In this document: positions 8,338 through 16,699 of the stretch, in pieces
How the letters are laid out: each line of letters starts with the position of its first letter
Numbering within the stretch: position 1 is the first letter of the stretch
Assembly (NCBI GenBank): GCA_903868145.1
Contig: CAIPTY010000071.1
Coordinates: forward strand, 1 to 64,000
Direction: 5' to 3'
DNA from: an uncultured Desulfuromonadales bacterium
GTDB lineage: Bacteria; Desulfobacterota; Desulfuromonadia; Geobacterales; Pseudopelobacteraceae
Length of the DNA stretch: 64,000 nt
Notes under the pieces: generated by a model
Seen by the model: the letters and a program-made list of their open reading frames with translations, nothing else
Database searches by the model: none
Told to the model about the DNA's origin: nothing
Translations under genes and position numbers: made by a program

Positions 8338-9197
8338 GTGATCTCCTTTCGTTGCGCGCCCACAACCCGTTCGATGCCGCCCGGATCGCGTGCCGTAAAC
8401 GCTTCGCCATAGTGTGGAATCGAGCGGAAAAGCGCCGCCACCTCAGCCGCCTGCCCCACTCCCACCTCCAACAGCACCCAGCCACCCGGATTCAGGCATT
8501 GCACAGCCCCCGGAATCAAGGCACGGTAAAAGTCCAGGCCGTCCAGGCCCCCGTCAAGGGCGCTGCGGGGATCGTATTCCCGCACCTCCGGTTCCAGGGC
8601 GGCGATCCCGCTTCGGGGAATATACGGAGGATTCGAGACAATCAGGTCAAAGCAACGCCCGGCCACGGGTTCAAGCAGAGAACCCGATAGAAACTCCATG
8701 ACGACGCCATGCCTCTCCGCATTTCTGCGCGCCACGGCCAGCGCATTCCCGGATATATCCGAAACAGTGACGGCGGCAGTCGGCAGACTGCGTGCAAGCG
8801 TCACGGCAATGCAGCCGCTGCCGGTTCCCACATCAAGGACCGTGAGTGCCTGCGGCATCCGCTCCAGCGCTTCCCCCGCCAGGGTTTCAGTATCGGGACG
8901 GGGAATGAGTACATCCGGCGTTACTTCAAAATCCAGGCCGCAGAATTCCTGAGTGCCCAGGATATGTTGAAGCGGTTCCCGCCTGCCACGACGGGCAACC
9001 ATGGCACGATAGGCAGAAAGTTCCGCACCGTTCAGCGGTTTTTCAAAATTGAGGTACAAACCGACCCGATCCAGCCCCGTTGCGGCACATAAAAGCCACT
9101 CTGCCTCACGCCTGGCATTATCAACTCCCTTGCCAGCCAGAAATTCCCTGGTCCAGTCAAGGACTTTCAAGGTTGTCCATATCTCAGGTTGAGTCAT
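8334..9197 (-). CDS. prmC: Peptide chain release factor N5-glutamine methyltransferase
   Basis: PrmC methylates the glutamine of the GGQ motif in release factors. The 287-residue protein has an N-terminal helical domain for release-factor recognition and the SAM-binding VLDVGTGSGCIAVTLA near residue 121. The catalytic NPPY lies in DLIVSNPPYIPRSG near residue 190. EPEVREYDPRSALDGG is also typical of the family. An AAGGAAT site supports the start at 9197. In many genomes it follows prfA, but here upstream lies a 219-base gap and the baeR-like gene, so it heads a two-gene unit with hpt. Confidence 0.96.
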   Translation of the reverse strand: MTQPEIWTTLKVLDWTREFLAGKGVDNARREAEWLLCAATGLDRVGLYLNFEKPLNGAELSAYRAMVARRGRREPLQHILGTQEFCGLDFEVTPDVLIPRPDTETLAGEALERMPQALTVLDVGTGSGCIAVTLARSLPTAAVTVSDISGNALAVARRNAERHGVVMEFLSGSLLEPVAGRCFDLIVSNPPYIPRSGIAALEPEVREYDPRSALDGGLDGLDFYRALIPGAVQCLNPGGWVLLEVGVGQAAEVAALFRSIPHYGEAFTARDPGGIERVVGAQRKEIT

Positions 9198-9416
9198 GCT
9201 GAAATTCCTTGTGCGATTCTTTCCGAGAACTTGACCCTAAACCGTTACCCTTTGGCGAGCATCAATAACTATCCAGCCTAAACCCCGCTGGAAATGAGGA
9301 TAATAAGGGGGATGCGCTACAAACACAATACACTTGATCTATGGGCGGTACAAAACTCTCAGCCGATTCACTCCGGAAACCTCGTCAGGAGGCAGATGTA
9401 CTCGAAATACCGGGGT

Positions 9417-10091
9417 CTATTGTGGATCGTATTTATAGCCGACACCATAGACGGAATGGATGACTTCGATATCCGGAGACACGCAGGCGATCTTCCTGCG
9501 CAGGTTTTTGATGTGGCTGTCGATGGTTCGATCGCTGACTATACGCTGATCGGGATAAATATGATCCATGAGTTGCTCGCGACCATAGATCCGTCCCGGG
9601 TTTGCTGAAAGAAATTCCAACAGGTTGAATTCAACTACCGTCAACTCCAGTTCCTGACCGCGCAGGATCGCCAGCAGGCGGTTCTCATCCAGTTGAAGCA
9701 CAGGGGGTACAATTGATGGCAGCTGTTCGGAGCTTCTCCGCAGAACCGCCTTGACACGTGCTACCACCTCTCGCGGACTGAACGGTTTGCAGATATAATC
9801 ATCGGCCCCGAGTTCAAGACCGAGCAATCGATCAATCTCCTCAATACGGGCGGTAACCATGATAATCGGAACGGATGAAAATGATCGGATATCCTTGCAG
9901 ATATCCACCCCGTTTCGCCCCGGCAGCATCAGGTCGAGCAGGATCAGGGCGGGCATCCTTTCCCGAATCCGCGGCAGTACCTCAAGCCCGTTTTCCAGGC
10001 ATTCCGCTTCATATCCCGCTTGTTGCAGATAATTGCTCATGAGTCTGGCAAGTTTCGGTTCATCTTCGACAATCAATACAGGGCTGTTCAT
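9417..10091 (-). CDS. baeR: OmpR/PhoB-family response regulator, BaeR-like
   Basis: The 224-residue regulator has a receiver domain (phospho-acceptor Asp53 in LILLDLMLPG, Lys in YICKPFSPRE) and a winged-helix C-terminus (VVEFNLLEFLSANPG, RTIDSHIKNLRRKI, HSVYGVGYKYDPQ). It overlaps the upstream kinase gene by four bases. The BaeR assignment rests on the BaeS-like kinase and on the divergent Spy-type chaperone, a classic BaeR target. The receiver and DNA-binding domains alone do not identify the regulon. Confidence 0.85.
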   Translation of the reverse strand: MNSPVLIVEDEPKLARLMSNYLQQAGYEAECLENGLEVLPRIRERMPALILLDLMLPGRNGVDICKDIRSFSSVPIIMVTARIEEIDRLLGLELGADDYICKPFSPREVVARVKAVLRRSSEQLPSIVPPVLQLDENRLLAILRGQELELTVVEFNLLEFLSANPGRIYGREQLMDHIYPDQRIVSDRTIDSHIKNLRRKIACVSPDIEVIHSVYGVGYKYDPQ

Positions 10092-11530
10092 TGCTTTCTC
10101 CCAAGTGCTGGCAGGGTTATCCGTATCCAGACCCCGCCGTGTGGTGAATGGAGCGCTTCAATGGCACCCTCATGGGCCTCGACGATCTTGCGGCAAATTG
10201 CAAGTCCGAGTCCCGCACCACCGGATGCCCTGTTGCGTGACCCTTCGACACGATAGAGGCGCACAAACAGCTTCTTCCGCTCTTCTTCGGTAACCCCGGG
10301 TTCACTATCCCTGAAATCAACTGTCACAGCACCCTGCGCTGTTTCAAGTGTAATGTCGAGCGTGCCGCCGGAATCCGTATAACTCAGGGAATTATTCAAT
10401 AGATTGCCGAAGAGCTGCGCCAGTCGTTCGGTATCGGCGAAAACAAAAACAGGGTCATGCGGGAGCAGGACGTTGAGTGTCAGTTCTTTTTCTGCAAATT
10501 TAGACTGCGAACGGTTGATCGCTGCGGTCAGGATATCCGACAAATTTGCGTAGTCTTTCCGGTATGCAAGCGCTCCGACATCGGAAAGCGCCAATTGGTA
10601 CAGATCGTCGACCAGTCTGTTAAGCCGGAAAACCTCAACCTGAAGTGAGGTGATGGATTCGAGCGAGAGATCCTGAAGGCCGTCCTGAATGGCCTCAATC
10701 TCGCCTCCCAGAATCGCAAGCGGCGTCCGCAGTTCATGGGAGATATCGGCCACAAACTGCCGCCGGGCCTGCTCGTTCTTGTCGAGACTCAGCGCCAGGG
10801 CGTTAAAGTCGCGGGAAAGGTGTCCAAATTCGTCATCTGAGTCAACGGGCACCCGTATATCATACTGCCCGGATGAGAGATGACCGGTGGCGGCAGCCAG
10901 TTTCCTGAGCGGACGAACCAGAAGACGGGCCAGCGGGAGTGAAATTGCGGCAGCAACGAGCAGCATGATTGCCGCCACAAGACCAAAAAACACCCTCTGT
11001 TCCTTGACAAACTTCAGTTGGTGGTTCTCGGAAAGAAACTTACTCGGAAGCAGTCCGAGATAGCCTACTACCTTTCCTTTGTCTTTAATCGGCTTATAGA
11101 GCTCGATGCCTCCAGCATTTCCGGTACCGAAAACGGGATTTCGTCTGGCATCCAGCACAATAATGCGCCTCTCCAGGCGAAAGAAACGTCTATTAGGGTT
11201 GGCATCCGGAGAAGGGGGAGGCTGTTCCAGCCTGGATTCATTGGCCACCGGGGGGTGGGGAGGCATGGAACTTTCAGCAATGGTTTCACCGATTAACTGG
11301 GATACCGTTTCGGGCGATGCCTGAATGAATCCCCACCCTTTCGATGCACCATACGCTTTTCCCAGCTTTGCCGCCAGGCGTTCAATGCGGTTTTGTTCGA
11401 GCTGGTTCACATACCTCAGAAAACCGCGATCCATGCTCCATTGCATGATCAGAAACATGAACAGAACTACGATTGCATTGGCTGCGAGGATAGCCAGAAA
11501 AACCCTGTGCGTTACGTTCAGTCTCATCAT
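10088..11530 (-). CDS. baeS: Sensor histidine kinase, BaeS-like
   Basis: The protein starts MMRLNVTHRVFLAILAANAI with a first membrane helix. It then has a periplasmic segment including a BaeS-like ERLAAKLGKAYGASKGWGFI region, a second helix near residues 180-205, HAMP, the H-box FVADISHELRTPLAILGG, an N-box (NLLNNSLSYTDSGG) and G-boxes (GAGLGLAI). It would sense envelope stress and phosphorylate the coupled regulator. A TTG further upstream (11566) could add 12 residues, but I prefer one of the ATGs at 11530/11527 because membrane entry begins there. No strong ribosome site is visible for either. Confidence 0.87.
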   Translation of the reverse strand: MMRLNVTHRVFLAILAANAIVVLFMFLIMQWSMDRGFLRYVNQLEQNRIERLAAKLGKAYGASKGWGFIQASPETVSQLIGETIAESSMPPHPPVANESRLEQPPPSPDANPNRRFFRLERRIIVLDARRNPVFGTGNAGGIELYKPIKDKGKVVGYLGLLPSKFLSENHQLKFVKEQRVFFGLVAAIMLLVAAAISLPLARLLVRPLRKLAAATGHLSSGQYDIRVPVDSDDEFGHLSRDFNALALSLDKNEQARRQFVADISHELRTPLAILGGEIEAIQDGLQDLSLESITSLQVEVFRLNRLVDDLYQLALSDVGALAYRKDYANLSDILTAAINRSQSKFAEKELTLNVLLPHDPVFVFADTERLAQLFGNLLNNSLSYTDSGGTLDITLETAQGAVTVDFRDSEPGVTEEERKKLFVRLYRVEGSRNRASGGAGLGLAICRKIVEAHEGAIEALHSPHGGVWIRITLPALGRKQ

Positions 11531-11619
11531 CTCGGAACCCGCTTGCGGCAGTAATTGACTTTTCAATCTGTCAGCATCGTATTTTGCTTTTTAAAAAATG
11601 GAAAGGGTGATTCGTGGCT

Positions 11620-11656
11620 ATGGAGAAAAATCCACAATCACTCCATATTCACTCCA
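11620..11656. promoter_or_regulatory. Candidate BaeR-type binding region
   Basis: TTTTTCTCCAT reads on the minus strand at 11620-11630, and the 8-mer TCACTCCA repeats at 11638-11645 and 11649-11656 on the plus strand, exactly 11 bases apart. As I recall, the E. coli BaeR box is TTTTTCTCCATDATTGGC. OmpR-family regulators bind direct repeats about 10-11 bases apart. The site sits between baeS and the divergent envelope genes, so it could serve both. Confidence 0.5.
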
Positions 11657-11759
11657 CAATTATGCTGTAGGTTGTAATCAAGAAAACGGCGACGTCATCA
11701 GCAGGTTCGAAAAAATTTCATCAGTGCCGGATTATATCCGGCGAGACCGGAGGATCACA

Positions 11760-12095
11760 ATGAACAGGACACTTCGCCTACTCGTTACATTCGTTGCTAT
11801 TGCTCTTCTCTCACCACTGGCGGCTGACGCATATGGGCCACATGGCTACTATCGGGGCGGCATTTGGATAGACCCCTGGTGGGTGGCTCCCTCCCCCTAT
11901 TATTCGGCTCCCCGGGTGATCGTGGAACGGCCTGCCACTGAATATTACGTGCAACCGGCCCCGCAGCAACCGGAAGAGCCGGCCTACTGGTATTACTGCA
12001 GGAGACCTGAAGGGTACTATCCCTATATAAAACAGTGCCCTGACGGATGGATGAAGGTCGTTCCGACTCCTCCATCACAAAGACAGGAGAAATAG
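11760..12095 (+). CDS. Exported Tyr/Pro-rich protein of unknown function
   Basis: The 111-residue protein has a cleavable signal peptide (RTLRLLVTFVAIALLSPLAADA). The mature part is rich in Tyr, Pro and Trp, including YGPHGYYRGG, WWVAPSPYY and a C-terminal YYCRRPEGYYPYIKQCPDGW with two cysteines. Short exported proteins ending in this Tyr-Pro-Cys pattern are common beside glycine-zipper proteins, and their role is unknown. I choose the ATG at 11760 because GGAGG precedes it and the signal peptide starts there. It heads the set diverging from baeSR, with the next gene only three bases away. Confidence 0.7.
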   Translation: MNRTLRLLVTFVAIALLSPLAADAYGPHGYYRGGIWIDPWWVAPSPYYSAPRVIVERPATEYYVQPAPQQPEEPAYWYYCRRPEGYYPYIKQCPDGWMKVVPTPPSQRQEK

Positions 12096-12098
12096 ACC

Positions 12099-12695
12099 AT
12101 GTTCAGAAACGTCATTAAATCATTCTTCTCCATCTCTCTACTTGCCCTGTCTGCCTGCGCAACGGTTCCGACAGGTCCGAGCGTGACGGTGATTCCTGCA
12201 TCGGGGAAACCGTTTGAAGTCTTTGCCCAGGAAGATGCCTCCTGCAGACGATGGGCTGAGCAGCAGACCGGCCTCACACCGCAGGAGACCATGGATAAAA
12301 ACACCGCCACCGGTGCAATCGCCGGCACGGCGCTTGGCGCAGGCGCAGGTGCACTCATAGGTTCGGCGTCAGGTCATGCCGGAGCTGGAGCGCTTATCGG
12401 CGCCGCCAGCGGGTTGCTTGTCGGAACCGCGGCGGGAGCAAACTCAGGCCAGATATACGGTCGAGAAGCTCAACGACGCTACGATAGTGTGTATCTGCAA
12501 TGCATGTATGCCAACGGCAATCAGATTCCCGGAAGAATAAGAAGGGCGAGACGAATCTATTCCAGCTATGATCTTGCGCCGCCACCGCCGCCGATTGTCC
12601 GATCACAATCCAGTGAGTCTATCCCCTCGCCTCCGCCGGGCGCCACTCCCCAGACACCTCCCGAGCTGCTTGAGAGAAAAGGGGGGATGCGGTAG
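12099..12695 (+). CDS. Glycine-zipper outer-membrane lipoprotein
   Basis: The signal peptide ends in a lipobox (LLALSACATV), so the protein is probably lipidated at Cys19. Residues 70-110 contain a glycine zipper (GAIAGTALGAGAGALIGSASG and repeats) that would insert in or pack against a membrane. The C-terminus is Pro-rich (APPPPPIVRS, PSPPPGATPQTPP). Glycine-zipper lipoproteins of this kind (SlyB/YMGG-like) help keep the outer membrane stable under stress. It lies three bases after the Tyr/Pro-rich gene, consistent with a BaeSR-controlled envelope unit. Confidence 0.75.
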   Translation: MFRNVIKSFFSISLLALSACATVPTGPSVTVIPASGKPFEVFAQEDASCRRWAEQQTGLTPQETMDKNTATGAIAGTALGAGAGALIGSASGHAGAGALIGAASGLLVGTAAGANSGQIYGREAQRRYDSVYLQCMYANGNQIPGRIRRARRIYSSYDLAPPPPPIVRSQSSESIPSPPPGATPQTPPELLERKGGMR

Positions 12696-12773
12696 AAAGC
12701 GTTGAATAACAGACAGATGGATCACGGAAACTAAAGAGAAAACTTACCCGCAATATAAAAAAGGAGAATCTGC

Positions 12774-13265
12774 ATGAAAACCGGATTACGTATTCTGAGT
12801 CTGACAGCTTTAGGTATTGCAAGCTTTGCAACGCTTGTACTCGCTGATACCGTAACACATGCTTCCACCCCCGCTGCCCGGCAGTCCACGGACGGATTCA
12901 AAGAAAACCACGACAAGAAAATGGCTGCCAGGGCCGCCCTGCTCGGCCTTACAGACACCCAGCAAACCAGGATAAAATCAATTGTAACGGCCTCCCGCGA
13001 AGCCAATGCACCGCTTCGCCTGAAACTCGCCGATAATCGGAAGCAGATCAGGGAACTTTCCCGTGCCGTTCCGTTTGATGAAGCCGCTGTCCGGGCACTT
13101 ATTGCCGGGGGCGAGTCACTTCGAACTGAGCTTGCCATATCAAGGATCAAGGTCAGGAATCAGATCCAGACGGTTCTGACCCCCGAACAGCAGGCAAAGG
13201 CACAACAGCTGCGTCAGCTTTCTCCCAATAAACATCGTGTATTGCACCGGGATGGCGAGATGTGA
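12774..13265 (+). CDS. Spy/CpxP-family periplasmic chaperone
   Basis: The 163-residue exported protein has a signal peptide ending VLADTVTHA and two LTxxQ motifs: LGLTDTQQTRIKSI near residue 55 and VLTPEQQAKAQQL near residue 140. These are the hallmark of the Spy/CpxP fold, a cradle-shaped, ATP-independent periplasmic chaperone that protects proteins during envelope stress. AAGGAG precedes the start. In enterobacteria spy is a main BaeSR target, and here the gene is divergent from a BaeSR-like pair, which strengthens both calls. I do not give it a gene name because Spy and CpxP cannot be separated here. Confidence 0.82.
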   Translation: MKTGLRILSLTALGIASFATLVLADTVTHASTPAARQSTDGFKENHDKKMAARAALLGLTDTQQTRIKSIVTASREANAPLRLKLADNRKQIRELSRAVPFDEAAVRALIAGGESLRTELAISRIKVRNQIQTVLTPEQQAKAQQLRQLSPNKHRVLHRDGEM

Positions 13266-13329
13266 TATTCGGTCTACGCACGTTTATGAGAATGAACGAT
13301 TTTCAGCATACATCTGAATTGGAGACACC

Positions 13330-14826
13330 ATGAGGAAAATGATCATCCTGTTTGTCGCGCTATGTTCATCTTTACTTGCTCTGCCGGTTTTTGCAGCTCA
13401 GGTCCGGGTCTATGTAACCGACATGAACGCCATCGGCGTCCAGAACAGGGACGAGATGAAAACCACACTCCAGACGCTGCTTGCGTCACGTCTGAACGGC
13501 GACAGCATCCTGACGGTTGGGAACATTACAGAAGCGGATGCAGTTGTCAGCGGAACCTATATTGTAATCGGCTCGGCCTACAGTTTTGACGCCATGGCCA
13601 AAACAACCGGCGGGACTACTCTTGGTCGGGCCTTCATACAGGGGGAGGCCTCAGAGGAATTGATTCAGGCAGTGGGCAAGCTGGCTGAGAAACTCTCGGC
13701 TGAGGTGCGCAAGGCGTATGCCACCGGGGTGGCTGCGACTGAAGCCCCTCGCACTGCTGCGCCCACTCAGGCACGTGCCGCGAGCAGCCAGTCCGGCGTA
13801 CAGCGTGTGCAGGAAGGTGACATCGTAAAGCCCGAGCGGTTTGTCAAAGGTGGCGTAAGCGGACTGGTCAGTAAGCGCCTGCCCGGAGCGGCCAATCTGT
13901 TGGCCGTGGGGGCAACCATGCCCGACGGTACCAGGCAGGTATTTCTGGCACAGAATAACCGGCTACAGTACTTCATCCAGGGCGAAGAGACCAAGCTGAT
14001 TGCCAGCGCCGATTTCAAAGCCAACGAGAAGATCATAGCCCTCGATGTAGTCGATGTTAACGGAGATGGAAACAAGGCTATCTATGTCACGGTCGCCAAA
14101 AATGACGATCTTGCATCACAGATCTGGGAAGTCAGAAAGGATAAGCTGACCCGTATCGCTTCCGACCTCCCGTATTATTTCAGAGCCATAGCATTGGCCG
14201 GCGGCCCCTTGAAACTGTACGCCCAGGAGTCGGGCAGGGGCGACGACGACTACTACGGGAATGTTTTTGAAGCCACCAGAAGCGGAAACACGATAAAGAA
14301 AGGCAGGACCTTGTCCCTGCCCCGCTATGGCAGCATCTTCTCCTTTAACCAGTTTCGCAACAAGGACGGAGAGCTGATGACCATTGTGATAAATCCGGAT
14401 GGCTACCTGATCGTCTACAATCCGGAAATGAAAGAGCTCTGGCGCAGCAACGACGCCTTCGGGTCATCGGCGCTTTATTTTCAGAAAACCGATGATAAGA
14501 ATGCCCGGATTTCCAATGACCGTTCTCGTTGGATATTCCTGAAACAGCGCATTCAGGTAACCTCAAAGAATGATATTCTGATCGGGAAGAATGACGGCAT
14601 GTTTGTCATCGGCAATGCGCGGAATTACAAGCGTGGGGCCGTCTATAACTTTTCCTGGGACGGTTCAAGCCTGGAAGAGGTGTGGCGTACCAAGGACACC
14701 CAGAACTACATGCCGGATTACTGGTACGACGAACCCCGAAACGAGCTGTTGATTCTGCAGATGCCCCAGAAACCGGGGCCATTTGAAGAAGGCTCTGCAT
14801 CTCTGGCGATAAAGAAGGTGGAATAG
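13330..14826 (+). CDS. Exported VCBS/FG-GAP-like repeat protein
   Basis: The 498-residue protein has a signal peptide (IILFVALCSSLLALPVFAAQ). Residues 24-125 are an alpha/beta domain that may bind periplasmic partners (it looks LpoB/TolB-N-like in spacing, which is weak evidence). A low-complexity Ala/Thr linker follows. The C-terminal 330 residues have the pattern of a beta-propeller with integrin-like calcium loops, such as DVVDVNGDGNKAIYV near 240 and NFSWDGSSLEEVWRT near 440. GGAG near 13320 supports the start. It follows the Spy-type gene by 64 bases and may belong to the same envelope group. The function is unknown. Confidence 0.65.
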   Translation: MRKMIILFVALCSSLLALPVFAAQVRVYVTDMNAIGVQNRDEMKTTLQTLLASRLNGDSILTVGNITEADAVVSGTYIVIGSAYSFDAMAKTTGGTTLGRAFIQGEASEELIQAVGKLAEKLSAEVRKAYATGVAATEAPRTAAPTQARAASSQSGVQRVQEGDIVKPERFVKGGVSGLVSKRLPGAANLLAVGATMPDGTRQVFLAQNNRLQYFIQGEETKLIASADFKANEKIIALDVVDVNGDGNKAIYVTVAKNDDLASQIWEVRKDKLTRIASDLPYYFRAIALAGGPLKLYAQESGRGDDDYYGNVFEATRSGNTIKKGRTLSLPRYGSIFSFNQFRNKDGELMTIVINPDGYLIVYNPEMKELWRSNDAFGSSALYFQKTDDKNARISNDRSRWIFLKQRIQVTSKNDILIGKNDGMFVIGNARNYKRGAVYNFSWDGSSLEEVWRTKDTQNYMPDYWYDEPRNELLILQMPQKPGPFEEGSASLAIKKVE

Positions 14827-14949
14827 AAGGTCGCCAAGGTGATTATATTCATCGGAAAACTCGGCAAACCGTTTGCTTGACAAGATGGGATGATCTGACG
14901 GGGCTGGTTTCTCACCATCCCAGTTGATATTTTGAATGGAGCAGCTTGA

Positions 14950-15357
14950 ATGCAACTATTAAAGTGGAGCACGGATCTTGAACTGGGATTGGAGGATATC
15001 GACCATCAGCATAAACAGCTGATTAATATGATAAATGAGTTAAGCTTAGCCATTGAATATGCTCAATCCAATTCTGTCACCCTTGCTATCGTGGACAGAT
15101 TGCAAGGGTACGCCCTGACACACTTTAAAGCCGAGGAGGAAATATTCTCAAAATACAATTATACCGACAGGGCAGGCCATGATTCAGAACATGAAAAGTT
15201 CAACGAGTCGATAAAATATATCCGAAGGCAATGTGAATTGATTGATACGCCAATGTCAGCCAGGATTCGGGACTTTCTGCTTGCTTGGCTAGGCAATCAC
15301 ATAATGACCAAGGACAAGGAATATAAGAGTTTTATTGACAAAATGCCTGTTCAATAA
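14950..15357 (+). CDS. Bacteriohemerythrin
   Basis: The 135-residue single-domain hemerythrin has the full di-iron ligand set: WSTDLELGLEDIDHQHKQL near residue 21, HFKAEEEIF near residue 58, HDSEHEKF near residues 76-80, and HIMTKDKEYKSF near residue 117. It would bind O2 reversibly, for storage, delivery or detoxification. That fits an anaerobe that meets oxygen. A separate promoter is likely in the 123-base upstream gap, but none is clear. The copy number elsewhere in the genome is unknown. Confidence 0.93.
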   Translation: MQLLKWSTDLELGLEDIDHQHKQLINMINELSLAIEYAQSNSVTLAIVDRLQGYALTHFKAEEEIFSKYNYTDRAGHDSEHEKFNESIKYIRRQCELIDTPMSARIRDFLLAWLGNHIMTKDKEYKSFIDKMPVQ

Positions 15358-15463
15358 GCTCTCGATTCCCGAAAACGCCAAACAGGATAAATATTATCCT
15401 TTATGTTCTTTACGAATTACCGATATAGTATTCATGTTAGACATCTAAATGGAGGTCACTCTT

Positions 15464-15679
15464 ATGATAGCACCCGTATCAGGAACGCCAGCAACGAATG
15501 TAACACCACCGGCTCCCGCAGCGGCAGAAGCCAAAACCCTACAACAGGTAGCCAGTAAAGACCAGGTAAACGTTTCCAAGCTGGCTCAAAAGCTGGCCTC
15601 TGATGGTGACACTCAAGCTCAAGAGGTCAAGGAGAGTGGTGCAGAACGGGCAACTGAAACGGCAAGAAGTAAAGCGTAA
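15464..15679 (+). CDS. Small Ala-rich protein of unknown function
   Basis: The 71-residue product (MIAPVSGTPATNVTPPAPAA and onward) is rich in Ala, Thr, Gln and Lys. It has a Pro/Ala N-terminus and a probable amphipathic helix (DQVNVSKLAQKLASDG), then a charged tail. No signal peptide, membrane segment or metal motif is seen. The 15464 start is chosen because GGAGG lies 8 bases before it; an ATG at 15449 would overlap that site. A terminator-like hairpin follows, which supports a real transcript. The Val-Ser-Leu-Ala helix slightly resembles small motility-associated proteins, but this is not enough to name it. Confidence 0.5.
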   Translation: MIAPVSGTPATNVTPPAPAAAEAKTLQQVASKDQVNVSKLAQKLASDGDTQAQEVKESGAERATETARSKA

Positions 15680-15708
15680 TTCTGTAAAGAAGAGACAGGT
15701 CGTGCAGA

Positions 15709-15747
15709 AAAGGGGGATGGCGAGACACGCTTTCCCCCTTTCTACAG
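15709..15747 (+). terminator. Terminator-like hairpin
   Basis: AAAGGGGGA (15709-15717) pairs with TCCCCCTTT (15733-15741) over a 15-base loop, with a few Ts after it. It lies between the small Ala-rich gene and the alpha/beta hydrolase gene. Confidence 0.6.
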
Positions 15748-15772
15748 ATAGATTGGAGAATTACAGACAATA

Positions 15773-16612
15773 ATGGCCAGCCTGACAACGCGCCTGATAC
15801 AAAAACGATTGCCCCGGAAAATGGTTGTGGGAATTATTTTTTCTTCCATACTCATTCTTATTTCGATTGCAGGTTCATCTGGAGCGGCATGCGAGAAAGA
15901 GGACTTTGAAACAAGAGTATCAGGAAACTCCCAATGCCTTTTGATGAGACGTTACGGCTCAACGCATCCGGACTCCATGGTTGTATGGATTCACGGCAAC
16001 GTATCTTCGGGAGGTCCTGCCAATTACCATTTTCCCATCGCTCAAAAGTTTGCGGCCAATTTTACTCCCGGCAGCATTATGTCCGTAGCGCTTGTACGCC
16101 CGGGTTACCCGGATGGCAGCGGGAATTATTCAACCGGTTATGACAAAGATCGTGCCGATAATTGGCCACGGGAAGTCATCGCCGAAGTAGGTGCGGCGAT
16201 CGAAAAACTCCGGATAAAATACAAGCCAATGAATTTGATACTTGTCGGACATTCGGGAGGTGCGGCAACAGTAGCCGTACTTTTAGGCATGAAACCAAAG
16301 TTGGCCGAATCGGCGGTATTAGTCTCTTGCCCCTGCGATCTGATTGCATGGCGGATGGGGAGACGAGGGCCACCTTGGAGTAGCGAAAATCCGATGCTCT
16401 GGATTGATGATGTGCCTGCGACAACCAGGGTTATTGCACTGACAGGCACAGGTGATACCACAACATCACCGGCTGTAGCTGAAGGTTATATTGAGGAATT
16501 GAAAGCACGTGGTAACGATGCCGTTTTTCAAACCATCCCCGACGTAAAACATAAAGAGGCGCTGGGAACAACAGCAGTGTTAGAAGCGATTACCAGACTT
16601 ATACCGCAGTAA
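15773..16612 (+). CDS. Exported alpha/beta hydrolase
   Basis: The 279-residue protein starts with a basic region and a hydrophobic signal (MVVGIIFSSILILISIAGSS). It then has an alpha/beta hydrolase fold: VVWIHGNVSSGGP (HG oxyanion region), the nucleophile elbow LVGHSGGAA near residue 160, an acid in LTGTGDTTTSP near residue 228 and a His in PDVKHKEALG near residue 262. It probably acts in the periplasm. The substrate is not evident; esterases and small-molecule peptidases share this layout. The ribosome site at 15773 is weak, and an internal ATG at 15821 is possible. It is convergent with the lipase of the eut unit. Confidence 0.7.
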   Translation: MASLTTRLIQKRLPRKMVVGIIFSSILILISIAGSSGAACEKEDFETRVSGNSQCLLMRRYGSTHPDSMVVWIHGNVSSGGPANYHFPIAQKFAANFTPGSIMSVALVRPGYPDGSGNYSTGYDKDRADNWPREVIAEVGAAIEKLRIKYKPMNLILVGHSGGAATVAVLLGMKPKLAESAVLVSCPCDLIAWRMGRRGPPWSSENPMLWIDDVPATTRVIALTGTGDTTTSPAVAEGYIEELKARGNDAVFQTIPDVKHKEALGTTAVLEAITRLIPQ

Positions 16613-16627
16613 AAGATGAATCCTGAT

Positions 16628-16699
16628 GGGGCGGGTGTTTTTAAAACAGCCCCCATAAACACCCCTGTAATAAATCCGGTGGCCCGCTTTTTCAGCGGG
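16628..16699. terminator. Convergent terminator region between two hydrolase genes
   Basis: Two hairpins lie between the converging genes. One is centred on TGTTTT-T-AAAACA and flanked by GGGGC (16628-16632) and GCCCC (16649-16653). The other is CCCGC (16683-16687) with GCGGG (16695-16699), followed on the plus strand by TTATT. The second abuts the stop codon of the minus-strand lipase gene. Confidence 0.45.

Noticed and set aside
9198-9416. Possible gene or RNA in the gap between prmC and the baeR-like gene
   Set aside because: A 104-codon plus-strand frame starts in it at 9294 but runs into the regulator as its antisense; no promoter, RNA fold or homology is seen.
14855-14930. Possible c-di-GMP/cGAMP (GEMM) riboswitch before the hemerythrin gene, because GGCAAACC occurs at 14862
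   Set aside because: The second conserved block (GACGCAAAGCC) and the expected paired stems are missing, so the match is probably chance.
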